Assembly: GCF_019090165.1 (NCBI RefSeq)
Contig: NZ_JAHRIB010000149.1
Span: 62,001-126,000, forward strand
Length of the DNA stretch: 64,000 bases
Reading direction: 5' to 3'
From: Streptomyces sp. BV286
GTDB lineage: Bacteria > Actinomycetota > Actinomycetes > Streptomycetales > Streptomycetaceae
Part shown: one piece after another, positions 51,004 through 63,114 of the stretch
Layout of the letters: each line of letters opens with the position of its first letter
How positions within the stretch are numbered: the first letter of the stretch is position 1
The notes under the pieces: model-generated
Database searches by the model: none
The model's input: the letters and a program-made list of their open reading frames with translations, nothing else
Told to the model about the DNA's origin: nothing
Program-made: the position numbers and the translations under genes

Positions 51004-53163
51004 TCACCCGATGTCGGGCGGGTCGATCCGGATCCGTACCGCATCGCTTCCCCCGCTGCCGGCGCTCCCGCCACGCGCCATCCGGGCCGCCTGCGCGCTC
51101 TTCAGGGCCGACGCCAGTGCGGCGCCCTTCCCCGGTGGCACCCGGATCAGGGCCCGCTCCCATGGCTCCCCCGTCGGCGGCGCCCCCGGCCGCCGCGGCC
51201 GTCCCGGATCGGCCGAAGGCATCGGGACAGGGCCCAACACCTCTGCCTCACCGGGCAGTTCGACCGCGGCGAGAAACCCGGCGAGCGCCTCCGCGGTCCC
51301 GGCCACCGATGCCATCCGCGACACCGGCGGGAAACCCAGCTCGGCCCGCTCGGCCAGTTCACGGACGGCGTGCCCGACCGGATCCCACCGCACCAGCGCC
51401 TGCACGGGCCGCAGCGTCGGCTCGGCGACGACCACCACGGTCCCGCCGTCCCGCTGGCCCCGCACCAGGGCCGCCGCCTCGATCCACCGCCGCAGCGCGT
51501 CCTCCGCGGCCCTGAGGTCGGGCCGCCCCAGCATCGCCCAGCCGTCGAGCAGCAGAGCAGCCGCGTAGCCGCCCTCGGCGACGGGCTCCGCGCCCGGCGT
51601 ACTGACGACGAGCGCCGGCGATCCCGGCACCGTGTCCAGCACCTGCTCGCGCCCCGACGTCCGTACGGGCACCGCGGGAAATGCGCGCCCCAGCTCCTCG
51701 GCGGTCCGCCGCGCCCCCACGACCTGCGCCCGCAGCCTGAACCCGCCGCACTCGGGGCAGTGCCAGCCGCCTTCGTCACGCCCGCACCACCCGCACCGCA
51801 GGCCCCCGGCGTCCTGACCTTCCAGCGGCCCCGCGCAGTGCCGGCACCGCGCGGGCGCCCGGCACTGCGCACAGGCCATCCGCGGCACGTAACCGCGCCG
51901 GGGCACCTGCACCAGCACGGGCCCCTGCTTCAGCCCCTCGCGGACGGCCTGCCAGGCGAGGCTGGGCAGCCGGGCGGCCCGGGCGGCCTCGTCCCGCGCG
52001 AGGTCCCCGTCCCCGACGGTCCGTACGAGCGGGGCCGCCGCCCGTACCGTCTCCCGCTCGGCGACGATCGGGGCCGCCCAGCCGCTCTCCACGAGCTGGG
52101 CGGCCTCGACGGTGCAGCTCCGACTGCCCAGCAGGAAAGCGCACTTGTCGTGGGCAGCCCGCAGCAGCAGCACTTCCCGCGTGTGCGGCTGTGGCGCGTG
52201 CAGTTCGCTGTGGCTGCCGTCCCCGTCGTCCCAGACGGCCACCAGCCCCAGATCCCGGACGGGCGCGAACATGGCGGCCCTGGTCCCCACCACGGCCCGT
52301 ACGGAGCCCCGCCGCACGGCCAGCCACTGCCGGTACCGCTTCTCCGGCCCGGCCTCGGCGGTGAGCACGGCATGCCGGCTCTCCCCCAGCACCGACGTCA
52401 GCGCGGCGTCGACCCGGCTGACGGCCCGCCCGTCCGGCACGACGACGAGCGCGCCGCGCCCCGATGCGAGCGTCGCCGCCACGGCCCGGGCCAGCTCCTC
52501 GGCCCAGCCGGGGCCCGGCAGGGCGTTCCAGACCGCTCGGGGCGCCCCGCCGCCCGCCAGTGACTCGATGAAGGCCGCCCCGCGCGCGTACCTGGACCAG
52601 GTGCCCGCCGCGGGCACCTCAGGCGCGGGCAGTGGCTCGGGCGACGGTTTCCCCTCGGCCCGGGCGTTGCGCGGCGGGACGGCCAGCTGCAGCACATCGG
52701 CCAGACTCCCGGCATACCGATCGGCGACGGCTCGCGCGAGGCCGAGAGACTCCTCGCTCAACACGGGCTCGGGCGAGACGACCTGGGCGAGCGCCGCGAG
52801 TGGCCCCGGATAGTCGGACTCGGCCAGCCGCTCGACGAGGAACCCGTCGATCAGTCCGCCGCCCTCGCGCCGCCCCTCCCGCACCCGGTGCCGCCCGGCG
52901 CCGAACCGCACCCGCACCCGCACTCCCGGCTGCGCGTCGGCGTCGAGCTCCTCGGGGACGGCGTAGTCGAAGTAGCGGTCGAGATGCAGCACGCCCTTGT
53001 CGACGAGCACCCGCGCGACGGGCAGTTCCTTCGCGACCGCCGCGCCGCGCCAGGTCCGCGGCTTGGCCCGCGGCGCCTTGCGCACCGCGTCCCGGATCAG
53101 CGCAAGCTGCTCGGGCGGCGCCCCCTCGGCCCCGCCGCCCGCCTGCCCGTCCGTGCTGCTCAC
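51004..53163 (-). CDS. priA: PriA-like primosomal protein without a helicase P-loop
   Basis: A 719-residue replication restart protein N'. The N-terminal DNA-binding domain is present (VLVDKGVLHLDRYFDYAVPEEL). The eight zinc cysteines are all there (CAQC, CRHC, CGWC, CPEC, about residues 435-475). The ATPase motifs are degenerate: the Walker A site reads ALPGPGWAEELA in place of GxTGSGKT, and the DEAH box reads WDDGDGS. This is a known feature of actinobacterial PriA, so helicase activity is doubtful. GTG at 53163 with TAGGAA upstream is chosen; the frame is open to 53373. Confidence 0.92.
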   Translation of the reverse strand: MSSTDGQAGGGAEGAPPEQLALIRDAVRKAPRAKPRTWRGAAVAKELPVARVLVDKGVLHLDRYFDYAVPEELDADAQPGVRVRVRFGAGRHRVREGRREGGGLIDGFLVERLAESDYPGPLAALAQVVSPEPVLSEESLGLARAVADRYAGSLADVLQLAVPPRNARAEGKPSPEPLPAPEVPAAGTWSRYARGAAFIESLAGGGAPRAVWNALPGPGWAEELARAVAATLASGRGALVVVPDGRAVSRVDAALTSVLGESRHAVLTAEAGPEKRYRQWLAVRRGSVRAVVGTRAAMFAPVRDLGLVAVWDDGDGSHSELHAPQPHTREVLLLRAAHDKCAFLLGSRSCTVEAAQLVESGWAAPIVAERETVRAAAPLVRTVGDGDLARDEAARAARLPSLAWQAVREGLKQGPVLVQVPRRGYVPRMACAQCRAPARCRHCAGPLEGQDAGGLRCGWCGRDEGGWHCPECGGFRLRAQVVGARRTAEELGRAFPAVPVRTSGREQVLDTVPGSPALVVSTPGAEPVAEGGYAAALLLDGWAMLGRPDLRAAEDALRRWIEAAALVRGQRDGGTVVVVAEPTLRPVQALVRWDPVGHAVRELAERAELGFPPVSRMASVAGTAEALAGFLAAVELPGEAEVLGPVPMPSADPGRPRRPGAPPTGEPWERALIRVPPGKGAALASALKSAQAARMARGGSAGSGGSDAVRIRIDPPDIG

Positions 53164-53360
53164 AGCTGCATTCCTACCAGACCGCACTGACACCGCCGCC
53201 CGCCCGGGATCAGTCCGGCAGCCCTTCGTGAACCACCTTCTCCGCACGCACCGTGCGCACTCCACGGAGTACGCGCGGCCGGCGCACCGGGCGGCCCTCG
53301 GCGTACGGAGCTGCACGGCTGACGGGTCGGCCGATCCGGTGGCCCCGCGGCGTGAAACAC

Positions 53361-53394
53361 CGAGGCCCGGCACCCCGAGGGGTGCCGGGCCTCG
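53361..53394 (-). terminator. Very strong terminator of metK
   Basis: CGAGGCCCGGCACCCC (53361-53376) and GGGGTGCCGGGCCTCG (53379-53394) are perfect 16-bp arms separated by two bases, 15 bases past the metK stop. It separates metK from priA. Confidence 0.9.
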
Positions 53395-53409
53395 CAGAGT
53401 GCGGCGGTA

Positions 53410-54633
53410 CTAGAGCCCCGCGGCCTTCCGCAGTGCGTCCACCCGGTCGGTCCGCTCCCAGGTGAACTCGGGCAGCGCACGCCCGAAGTGGCCGTACGCG
53501 GCGGTCTGCGCGTAGATCGGCCGCAGCAGGTCGAGGTCGCGGATGATCGCGGCCGGGCGGAGGTCGAAGACCTCGGAGATGGCCGCCTCGATCTTCTCCG
53601 CGTCGACCTTGGCGGTACCGAAGGTCTCGACGAACAGACCGACGGGCTCGGCCTTGCCGATCGCGTACGCGACCTGGACCTCGCAGCGGGTGGCGAGGCC
53701 CGCCGCCACGACGTTCTTGGCGACCCAGCGCATGGCGTACGCGGCGGAGCGGTCGACCTTGGACGGGTCCTTGCCGGAGAAGGCGCCGCCGCCGTGGCGG
53801 GCCATGCCGCCGTACGTGTCGATGATGATCTTGCGGCCGGTGAGGCCGGCGTCGCCCATGGGGCCGCCGATCTCGAAGCGGCCGGTCGGGTTCACCAGGA
53901 GGCGGTAGCCCTCGGTCTCCAGCTTGATGCCGTCGTCCAGGAGGGCCTTCAGCTCGGGCTCCACCACGAACTCGCGGATGTCGGGCGCGAGCAGCGAGTC
54001 CAGGTCGATGTCCGACGCGTGCTGCGAGGAGACGACGACCGTGTCCAGGCGGACCGCCTTGTCGCCGTCGTACTCGATGGTGACCTGGGTTTTGCCGTCG
54101 GGGCGCAGGTACGGGATCGTCCCGTTCTTGCGGACGTCGGACAGGCGGCGCGAGAGGCGGTGCGCGAGGTGGATCGGGAGCGGCATGAGCTCCGGGGTCT
54201 CGTCCGTCGCGTAGCCGAACATCAGGCCCTGGTCGCCGGCACCCTGCTTGTCGAGCTCGTCGTCCTCGTCACCCGCGGCGGCACCCGCGACCCGCTTCTC
54301 GTACGCCGTGTCGACGCCCTGCGCGATGTCGGGGGACTGGGCGCCGATCGACACGGACACGCCGCAGGACGCTCCGTCGAAGCCCTTCTTCGAGGAGTCG
54401 TAGCCGATCTCGAGGATCTTGTCGCGCACGAGCTGCGCGATCGGTGCGTAGGCCTTGGTCGTGACCTCGCCGGCCACGTGCACGAGGCCGGTCGTGATCA
54501 GGGTCTCGACGGCGACCCGAGACGTCGGGTCCTCGCGCAGGAGTGCGTCGAGGATGGTGTCGCTGATCTGGTCAGCGATCTTGTCGGGGTGACCCTCGGT
54601 CACGGACTCCGAGGTGAACAGGCGACGGGACAC
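53410..54633 (-). CDS. metK: S-adenosylmethionine synthetase
   Basis: Makes SAM from methionine and ATP. A 407-residue protein with LFTSESVTEGHPDKIADQISD, the signature GAGDQGLMFGYATDE (about residue 130), and the P-loop-like GGGAFSGKDPSKVDRSAAY (about 285). An insertion GAAAGDEDDELDKQG around residue 120 is common in actinobacteria. GTG at 54633 has GGGAG upstream; the frame is open to 54825. No SAM riboswitch pattern is evident in the 237-base leader to coaBC. Confidence 0.97.
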   Translation of the reverse strand: MSRRLFTSESVTEGHPDKIADQISDTILDALLREDPTSRVAVETLITTGLVHVAGEVTTKAYAPIAQLVRDKILEIGYDSSKKGFDGASCGVSVSIGAQSPDIAQGVDTAYEKRVAGAAAGDEDDELDKQGAGDQGLMFGYATDETPELMPLPIHLAHRLSRRLSDVRKNGTIPYLRPDGKTQVTIEYDGDKAVRLDTVVVSSQHASDIDLDSLLAPDIREFVVEPELKALLDDGIKLETEGYRLLVNPTGRFEIGGPMGDAGLTGRKIIIDTYGGMARHGGGAFSGKDPSKVDRSAAYAMRWVAKNVVAAGLATRCEVQVAYAIGKAEPVGLFVETFGTAKVDAEKIEAAISEVFDLRPAAIIRDLDLLRPIYAQTAAYGHFGRALPEFTWERTDRVDALRKAAGL

Positions 54634-54870
54634 AACGCTCCCTGGGGTTGCAGCGGCTGCTGGCTGATCATTGGCGGACGGCCGGGAGCTGCGCCCGGCG
54701 TCGTCCGAGAACAGTTTATCGGTCGCGCTCCGCCACGGGGCCACTGTCTCGCCTCTCGGAAGCGCTGTGACCTGCGGCACGGGCATTCTGCGACACGATG
54801 AACCGTCTCCGCCAGGTTCCCACACCCTTGTGCGCCGGTTTCAAGGGGTCTTGTGGAGCGAATGAGACGT

Positions 54871-56073
54871 TCACGCGAAGCGGCGCGCCACGAGGTCCCA
54901 CACGGTTTCGGCCAGTGCTTCCTTGGGCCCGTGGGGCACGGGGGTCTCGCTTCCGTCGGCGCCCAGCACGACCGCTTCGTTGTCCTCGGAGCCGAACGTC
55001 CTGCGCTCCCCGACCTCGTTGACGACGAGGAGGTCGCAGCCCTTGCGGCGGAGCTTCGTCCGGCCGTTGGCCAGGACGTCGTCGGTCTCGGCGGCGAATC
55101 CGACGACCACCTGGCCCGAGCGGGCACGCTCCGCCGAGATCTCCGCGAGGATGTCCGGATTACGAACGAGAACGATGGGCTCCGGTTCCCGGCCGTCCTT
55201 CTTCTTGATCTTTCCCGCCGCGTATGCAGCAGGCCGGAAGTCGGCCACCGCCGCGGCCATCACCACGGCGTCGGCGTCCGGGGCCGCCTTGAGCACGGCC
55301 TCGCGCAACTGCACGGCGGTCCCGACCTGGATGACGTCGACGCCCGCGGGATCCGGCAGCTGGGTGTTCGCGGCGATCAGCGTGACCCGGGCGCCCCGGG
55401 CCGCGGCGGTGCGCGCGAGGGCGTACCCCTGCTTCCCGGAGGAACGGTTACCGAGGAAGCGGACCGGGTCGAGCGGCTCACGCGTGCCGCCCGCGCTGAC
55501 GACGACGTGCCGGCCGGCGAGGTCCGGCTCGGCCGCCCCCCGGGCGAGCACCCGGCGGCAGGTCTCGAAGATCTCCGACGGGTCCGGCAGACGCCCCTTG
55601 CCGGTGTCCACTCCGGTCAGGCGCCCCACGGCGGGGTCGATGACGACGGCGCCGCGGCGGCGCAGCGTCGCCACGTTCTCCTGGGTGGCCGGGTGTTCCC
55701 ACATCTCGGTGTGCATGGCGGGCGCGAAGACGACCGGACAGCGGGCGGTGAGCAGGGTGTTCGTGAGGAGGTCGTCGGCCAGGCCGTGGGCCGCCTTCGC
55801 CAGCATGTCGGCGGTGGCGGGAGCGACGACCACCAGGTCGGCGGCCTGCCCGATGCGCACGTGCGGCACCTCGTGCACGTCCGACCAGACCTCGGTCGAG
55901 ACGGGATGGCCCGAGAGGGCGGACCAGGTCGCGGCGCCGACGAAGTGCAGCGCGGACTCGGTCGGCACGACGCGCACGTCGTGCCCCGACTCGGTCAGCC
56001 GGCGCAGCAGCTCGCACGCCTTGTAGGCGGCGATGCCGCCGCTGACCCCCAGGACTACCTTCGGCTTGTCCAC
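54871..56073 (-). CDS. coaBC: Phosphopantothenoylcysteine decarboxylase / phosphopantothenate-cysteine ligase
   Basis: A 400-residue bifunctional CoA enzyme. CoaC half (about residues 1-185): flavin-binding VLGVSGGIAAYKACELL, HVRIGQAADLVVVAPATA, and the proton-donor region with PAMHTEMWEHPATQ. CoaB half (about 190-400): VSAGGTREPLDPVRFLGN and VMAAAVADFRPAAYAAGKIKK-type ligand segment (shown in part). GTG at 56073 with GGGGAGAG upstream is preferred over the ATG at 56112. It follows rpoZ in the conserved gmk-rpoZ-coaBC-metK order; a terminator lies between. Confidence 0.96.
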   Translation of the reverse strand: MDKPKVVLGVSGGIAAYKACELLRRLTESGHDVRVVPTESALHFVGAATWSALSGHPVSTEVWSDVHEVPHVRIGQAADLVVVAPATADMLAKAAHGLADDLLTNTLLTARCPVVFAPAMHTEMWEHPATQENVATLRRRGAVVIDPAVGRLTGVDTGKGRLPDPSEIFETCRRVLARGAAEPDLAGRHVVVSAGGTREPLDPVRFLGNRSSGKQGYALARTAAARGARVTLIAANTQLPDPAGVDVIQVGTAVQLREAVLKAAPDADAVVMAAAVADFRPAAYAAGKIKKKDGREPEPIVLVRNPDILAEISAERARSGQVVVGFAAETDDVLANGRTKLRRKGCDLLVVNEVGERRTFGSEDNEAVVLGADGSETPVPHGPKEALAETVWDLVARRFA

Positions 56074-56115
56074 GTCTCTCCCCGGACCTCGGAAAACGTA
56101 CGCCTCCATCACACA

Positions 56116-56150
56116 CCACAGGCCCGGCAGTCGTACTGCCGGGCCTGTGG
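56116..56150 (-). terminator. Terminator of rpoZ
   Basis: CCACAGGCCCGGCAG (56116-56130) and CTGCCGGGCCTGTGG (56136-56150) are perfect 15-bp arms with a 5-base loop, 25 bases past the rpoZ stop and before the coaBC start. Confidence 0.88.
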
Positions 56151-56175
56151 ATGAACGAACCGCAAGCTGAAAATA

Positions 56176-56448
56176 CTACTGAGCAGGGCCCTCGATGGCC
56201 TCCGACGTCAGCAGACCCGCGTTGATCTCGCGCAGGGCGATGGAGAGCGGCTTCTCGTGGACGTGCGTGTCGACGAGGGGACCGACGTACTCGAGGAGAC
56301 CTTCACCGAGCTGCGAGTAGTACGCGTTGATCTGGCGGGCACGCTTGGCCGCGTAGATCACGAGGCTGTACTTCGAGTCGGTTGCCTCGAGGAGCTCGTC
56401 GATCGGAGGGTTGATGATGCCCTCGGGCGCGGTGATGGAAGAGGACAC
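56176..56448 (-). CDS. rpoZ: RNA polymerase omega subunit
   Basis: A 90-residue omega subunit aiding RNA polymerase assembly; in streptomycetes it influences morphology and antibiotic production. The core NPPIDELLEATDSKYSLVIYAAKRARQIN is conserved. ATG at 56448, 49 bases after gmk on the same strand, probably cotranscribed with gmk. Confidence 0.97.
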   Translation of the reverse strand: MSSSITAPEGIINPPIDELLEATDSKYSLVIYAAKRARQINAYYSQLGEGLLEYVGPLVDTHVHEKPLSIALREINAGLLTSEAIEGPAQ

Positions 56449-56497
56449 GCTCTGCCTTCCGAAAGGTGGAAATTGACCTTAAAGGTGACCTGAAAGA

Positions 56498-57091
56498 TCA
56501 AACAACTTCCGTCAAGGCTAGCAGCTCACGGGCCACGTCCTTGACAGAGGTGTTGACCAGGGTCTCGTCGAACTCCGGCTCGGCCGCCAGTTCGATCTTG
56601 GCGGCCTCCAGCCGGCGCTCGATCACCTCGGGCGGCTCGGTGCCCCGCCCGGTGAGCCGGCGCACGAGCTCCTCCCAGGAGGGAGGTGCCAGGAACACCA
56701 GCAGGGCGTCCGACATGGACTCACGGACCTGCCGGGCTCCCTGGAGGTCGATCTCCAGGAGGACCGGCTCGCCGGACTCCAGCCGTTCGAGCACGGCCGT
56801 GCGCGGAGTCCCGTAGCGGTTGCCCGCGAACTCCGCCCATTCGAGCAGCTCGCCGTTGGCGATCAGCTTGTCCATCTCCTCGTCACTGACGAAGAAGTAG
56901 TGGACGCCGTGCTTCTCCCCGGGGCGTGGCTTGCGGGTCGTCGCCGACACCGAGAGCCAGACCTCGGGGTGTTCCTTGCGCATATGGGCGACGACCGTGC
57001 TCTTGCCGACCCCTGAGGGGCCGGAGAGCACGGTCAGCCGCGGACGTACGTCCGGGGGTACGGGGGTCGTCCCCCGGGGTGTTGCAGCCAT
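56498..57091 (-). CDS. gmk: Guanylate kinase
   Basis: Phosphorylates GMP to GDP with ATP. A 197-residue enzyme with P-loop VLSGPSGVGKSTVVAHM (about residues 21-37), GMP-binding SVSATTRKPRPGE and GVHYFFVSDEEM, and lid ELVRRLTGRGTE. ATG at 57091. It lies 38 bases after the sIHF gene on the same strand. Confidence 0.97.
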   Translation of the reverse strand: MAATPRGTTPVPPDVRPRLTVLSGPSGVGKSTVVAHMRKEHPEVWLSVSATTRKPRPGEKHGVHYFFVSDEEMDKLIANGELLEWAEFAGNRYGTPRTAVLERLESGEPVLLEIDLQGARQVRESMSDALLVFLAPPSWEELVRRLTGRGTEPPEVIERRLEAAKIELAAEPEFDETLVNTSVKDVARELLALTEVV

Positions 57092-57129
57092 GCAGCGATT
57101 ATCCAGGTTCTCGGGGGTGCCCGAGAACG

Positions 57130-57453
57130 TCAGGCGGCGCCGCCGCCGAACTCGCGCTCCAAGGAGGCGATCTGATTGGAGCCGAGACCCCGCACACGGC
57201 GACTTTCGGAGATCCCGAGTCGTTCCATGATCTGCTTGGCGCGGACCTTGCCCACGCCCGGCAGGGACTCGAGGAGAGCGGAGACCTTCATCTTGCCGAT
57301 GACATCGTTCTCCTGACCCTGCTTGATGACCTCGTGAAGGGAGGCGCCGGAGTGCTTGAGTCGATTCTTGACCTCGGCCCGCTCCCGGCGAGCCGCGGCG
57401 GCCTTTTCGAGCGCGGCTGCGCGCTGTTCAGGGGTAAGGGGCGGAAGAGCCAC
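57130..57453 (-). CDS. sihf: Streptomyces integration host factor (sIHF/mIHF type)
   Basis: A 107-residue nucleoid protein specific to actinobacteria, needed for normal chromosome packing, sporulation and antibiotic control. A basic helical N-terminus (AAALEKAAAARRERAEVKNRLK) precedes a helix-two-turns-helix with SLPGVGKVRAKQIMERLGI. GTG at 57453 with GAGGTGA upstream gives the known 107-residue form. A promoter of its own is visible upstream. Confidence 0.96.
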   Translation of the reverse strand: MALPPLTPEQRAAALEKAAAARRERAEVKNRLKHSGASLHEVIKQGQENDVIGKMKVSALLESLPGVGKVRAKQIMERLGISESRRVRGLGSNQIASLEREFGGGAA

Positions 57454-57500
57454 GCCTACGTCACCTCGGATGTCGAACTGTCGGATACGGACCGGTGAGG

Positions 57501-57529
57501 AACCTAGTCGCCCCACACCTGGGGAGCAA
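57501..57529 (-). promoter_or_regulatory. Candidate housekeeping promoter of the sIHF gene
   Basis: On the minus strand TTGCTC (57529-57524), a 17-base spacer and TAGGTT (57506-57501) precede the GTG start by about 50 bases. The elements fit an HrdB-type promoter moderately well. Confidence 0.5.
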
Positions 57530-57552
57530 CGAGCAACGCTCTTGCCCGTTCT

Positions 57553-57578
57553 CCCCCGCTCTACGGAGAGCGCGGGGG
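57553..57578 (-). terminator. Terminator of the pyr operon after pyrF
   Basis: CCCCCGCTCT (57553-57562) pairs with AGAGCG-C-GGGGG (57567-57578), one bulged base, loop ACGG. It lies between the pyrF stop (57741) and the sIHF promoter. In the rest of 57579-57740 I see nothing distinct. Confidence 0.6.
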
Positions 57579-57740
57579 TGCTCCCACTCGTCGGAGACTA
57601 GCGGGCAAGTCCGCCGGAGTCAGCGAGAACAGCGGAAAAGTCCTGGTCAGCCTCCATCGAGTCCGACATTTACGACAAAACGGCCCGGATTTGAGGATGT
57701 ATTCAGACGCGGGACGCTCCGAGGACTCCTGCCCAGAGCG

Positions 57741-58589
57741 TTACGCAGTCCCGACCGCCGCCCTGATCTCCTCCGCGAAGACATCCGATGACGCGCGTAG
57801 CGCGGCGATGTCGGGTCCGTGACGCAGAACACCCCGGCTGACGTTCGGCACCACCTGGCGCACCGCCGCGCCGAAGACCCGCGGAAGGTCGGCCGGGGTC
57901 GCCCCCTGGGCGCCGATCCCGGGGGCGAGGAGCGGTCCGTTGATGTCCAGGTCGTAGGAGGACAGATCGCCGAGCGTGGCGCCGACGACCGCGCCGAAGG
58001 AGCCCATCGGGTCCTCGCCCGCGTTCTCCTCGGCGAGATGGGCCAGCATCGTCGCGCCCACGTTCCGCAGGGCGGTGTCCTCGGGGCGTACCGCGTGCTG
58101 CACCTCGGCGCCCTCCGGGTTGGAGGTGAGGGCGAGCACGAACAGACCGGAGCCGCTCGCCCGCGCGAGCTCGACCGCCGGCTTCAGCGACCCGTATCCG
58201 AGGTACGGCGAGACGGTCAGCGCGTCCGAGAAGAGCGGGGAGCCCTTCTCGAGGAAGGCGGCGGCGTAGGCCGCCATGGTGGAGCCGATGTCACCGCGCT
58301 TGGCGTCCATGACGACCAATGCCCCGGCCGCGCGCGCCTCCTCGACCGACTTCTCCAGCACGGCCACGCCGCGCGACCCGAAGCGCTCGAAGAACGCGCT
58401 CTGCGGCTTCAGTACGGCGACCCGGTCCGCCAGTGCCTCGACGACGGTGCGGCTGAAGCGCTCCAGGCCCGCGATGTCGTCGTTCAGGCCCCAGTCCGCG
58501 AGCAGGGAGGCGTGCGGGTCGATGCCGACGCACAGCGGCCCCCGCTCGTCCATGGCACGGCGCAGCCGCGCTCCGAATGACCCGGTCAT
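57741..58589 (-). CDS. pyrF: Orotidine 5'-phosphate decarboxylase
   Basis: Last step of UMP synthesis. A 282-residue enzyme of the longer, actinobacterial type, with GIDPHASLLADWGL at the start and the catalytic signature VMDAKRGDIGSTM (about residues 92-104). ATG at 58589 overlaps the pyrD stop as ATGA, so the two are translationally coupled. Confidence 0.96.
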   Translation of the reverse strand: MTGSFGARLRRAMDERGPLCVGIDPHASLLADWGLNDDIAGLERFSRTVVEALADRVAVLKPQSAFFERFGSRGVAVLEKSVEEARAAGALVVMDAKRGDIGSTMAAYAAAFLEKGSPLFSDALTVSPYLGYGSLKPAVELARASGSGLFVLALTSNPEGAEVQHAVRPEDTALRNVGATMLAHLAEENAGEDPMGSFGAVVGATLGDLSSYDLDINGPLLAPGIGAQGATPADLPRVFGAAVRQVVPNVSRGVLRHGPDIAALRASSDVFAEEIRAAVGTA

Positions 58590-59695
58590 ACCGTCGTCCT
58601 CCTTACGTCGGCGCCGACCGCGTCGGCGAGGGTGGCGTACGGGCTGGTGCGCAGGCGGGCGGCGAGGCCCTTGTGGATCGCGCGGCCCCAGAACGGGCCC
58701 TCGTAGACGAACGCGCTGTAGCCCTGGACGAGCGTGGCGCCGGCCAGGATGCGCTGCCAGGCGTCCTCGGCGTTCTCGATCCCGCCGACGCCCACGAGGG
58801 TGATCCTGTCCCCCACGCGCGCGTAGAGGCGCCGCAGCACCTCCAGGGAGCGCGCTTTCAGGGGGGCGCCCGAGAGCCCGCCGGTCTCCTCGACCAGGTC
58901 GGGGCCGGATTCCAGACCGAGTCCCTCGCGCGCGATGGTGGTGTTCGTGGCGATGATCCCGTCCAGGCCGAGCTCGACGGCGAGGTCGGCCACGGCGTCG
59001 ACGTCCTCGTCGGCGAGGTCGGGCGCGATCTTCACGAGCAGCGGCACGCGGCGCGTGGTCACGGTCCGGTCGGCGGCCTCGCGGACGGCGGTCAGCAGGG
59101 GGCGCAGCGACTCGGTGGCCTGGAGGTTGCGCAGGCCGGGCGTGTTCGGGGAGCTGACGTTGACCACGAGGTAGTCGGCGTGCGCGGCCAGCCGTTCGGT
59201 GGACTTCACGTAGTCGGCGGCGGCCTCGGCCTCCGGGACGACCTTGGTCTTGCCGATGTTGACGCCCAAGACCGTCCTGAAGACGGGCGTACGGGCCGCC
59301 AGGCGCCCGGCCACGGCCTCGGAACCCTCGTTGTTGAAGCCCATGCGGTTGATCAGCGCGCGGTCCGGCACGAGGCGGAACAGCCGCTTCCTGGGGTTGC
59401 CGGGCTGCGGCTCCCCCGTGACCGTGCCGATCTCGACGTGGTCGAAGCCGAGCATCGACATCCCGTCGATGGCCACGGCGTTCTTGTCGAAGCCCGCCGC
59501 GAGCCCGAAGGGACCGTGCATGCGCAGCCCGAACGCCTCGGTGCGCAGCTCCTTGTGCCGGGGCGCGAGCACGGCGGCGACGAAGGTCCGCAGGACGGGC
59601 ACGCGGACGGCGAGCCGGATCCAGCGGAAGGCCAGGTGGTGGGCCTGCTCCGGGTCCATCCGCTGGAAGACGAGCCGGAAGAAGAGCTTGTACAT
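58586..59695 (-). CDS. pyrD: Dihydroorotate dehydrogenase (quinone, class 2)
   Basis: Oxidises dihydroorotate at the membrane with quinone as acceptor. A 369-residue class 2 enzyme: the N-terminal amphipathic helices (MYKLFFRLVFQRMDPEQAHHLAF) dock to the membrane, followed by an FMN barrel with GFGL-type GLAAGFDKNAVAIDG, NVSSPNTPGLRNLQ (catalytic Ser region) and LVGVGGIENAEDAW. ATG at 59695 with AGGAAAG upstream. A hairpin repeat element separates it from carB. Confidence 0.96.
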   Translation of the reverse strand: MYKLFFRLVFQRMDPEQAHHLAFRWIRLAVRVPVLRTFVAAVLAPRHKELRTEAFGLRMHGPFGLAAGFDKNAVAIDGMSMLGFDHVEIGTVTGEPQPGNPRKRLFRLVPDRALINRMGFNNEGSEAVAGRLAARTPVFRTVLGVNIGKTKVVPEAEAAADYVKSTERLAAHADYLVVNVSSPNTPGLRNLQATESLRPLLTAVREAADRTVTTRRVPLLVKIAPDLADEDVDAVADLAVELGLDGIIATNTTIAREGLGLESGPDLVEETGGLSGAPLKARSLEVLRRLYARVGDRITLVGVGGIENAEDAWQRILAGATLVQGYSAFVYEGPFWGRAIHKGLAARLRTSPYATLADAVGADVRRTTV

Positions 59696-59714
59696 GGTCG
59701 CTTTCCTGTGAAGA

Positions 59715-59764
59715 GGCTGGTCGCCCAGTGCCCCGAAGGGGCGCGGGGAACTGCGCGACCAGCC
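59715..59764. repeat. Hairpin copy of the dispersed repeat between carB and pyrD
   Basis: Arms GGCTGGTCGC (59715-59724) and GCGACCAGCC (59755-59764) are perfect 10-bp inverted repeats; inside, CAGT/ACTG and CCCC/GGGG can extend the stem. The right half (59737-59764) is the standard core AGGGGCGCGGGGAACTGCGC then GACCAGCC. This copy shows that the element as a whole is a long imperfect palindrome. Confidence 0.8.
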
Positions 59765-59805
59765 ACGGCGTACCCGCGGGCGAGGCTCCGCAGCGAGCGG
59801 AGAGC

Positions 59806-63106
<3,301 letters not shown>

Positions 63107-63114
<8 letters not shown>

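Noticed and set aside
54634..54870. Possible SAM riboswitch before metK
   Set aside because: I could not find the conserved core of the known SAM riboswitch classes; the region lacks clear nested stems.
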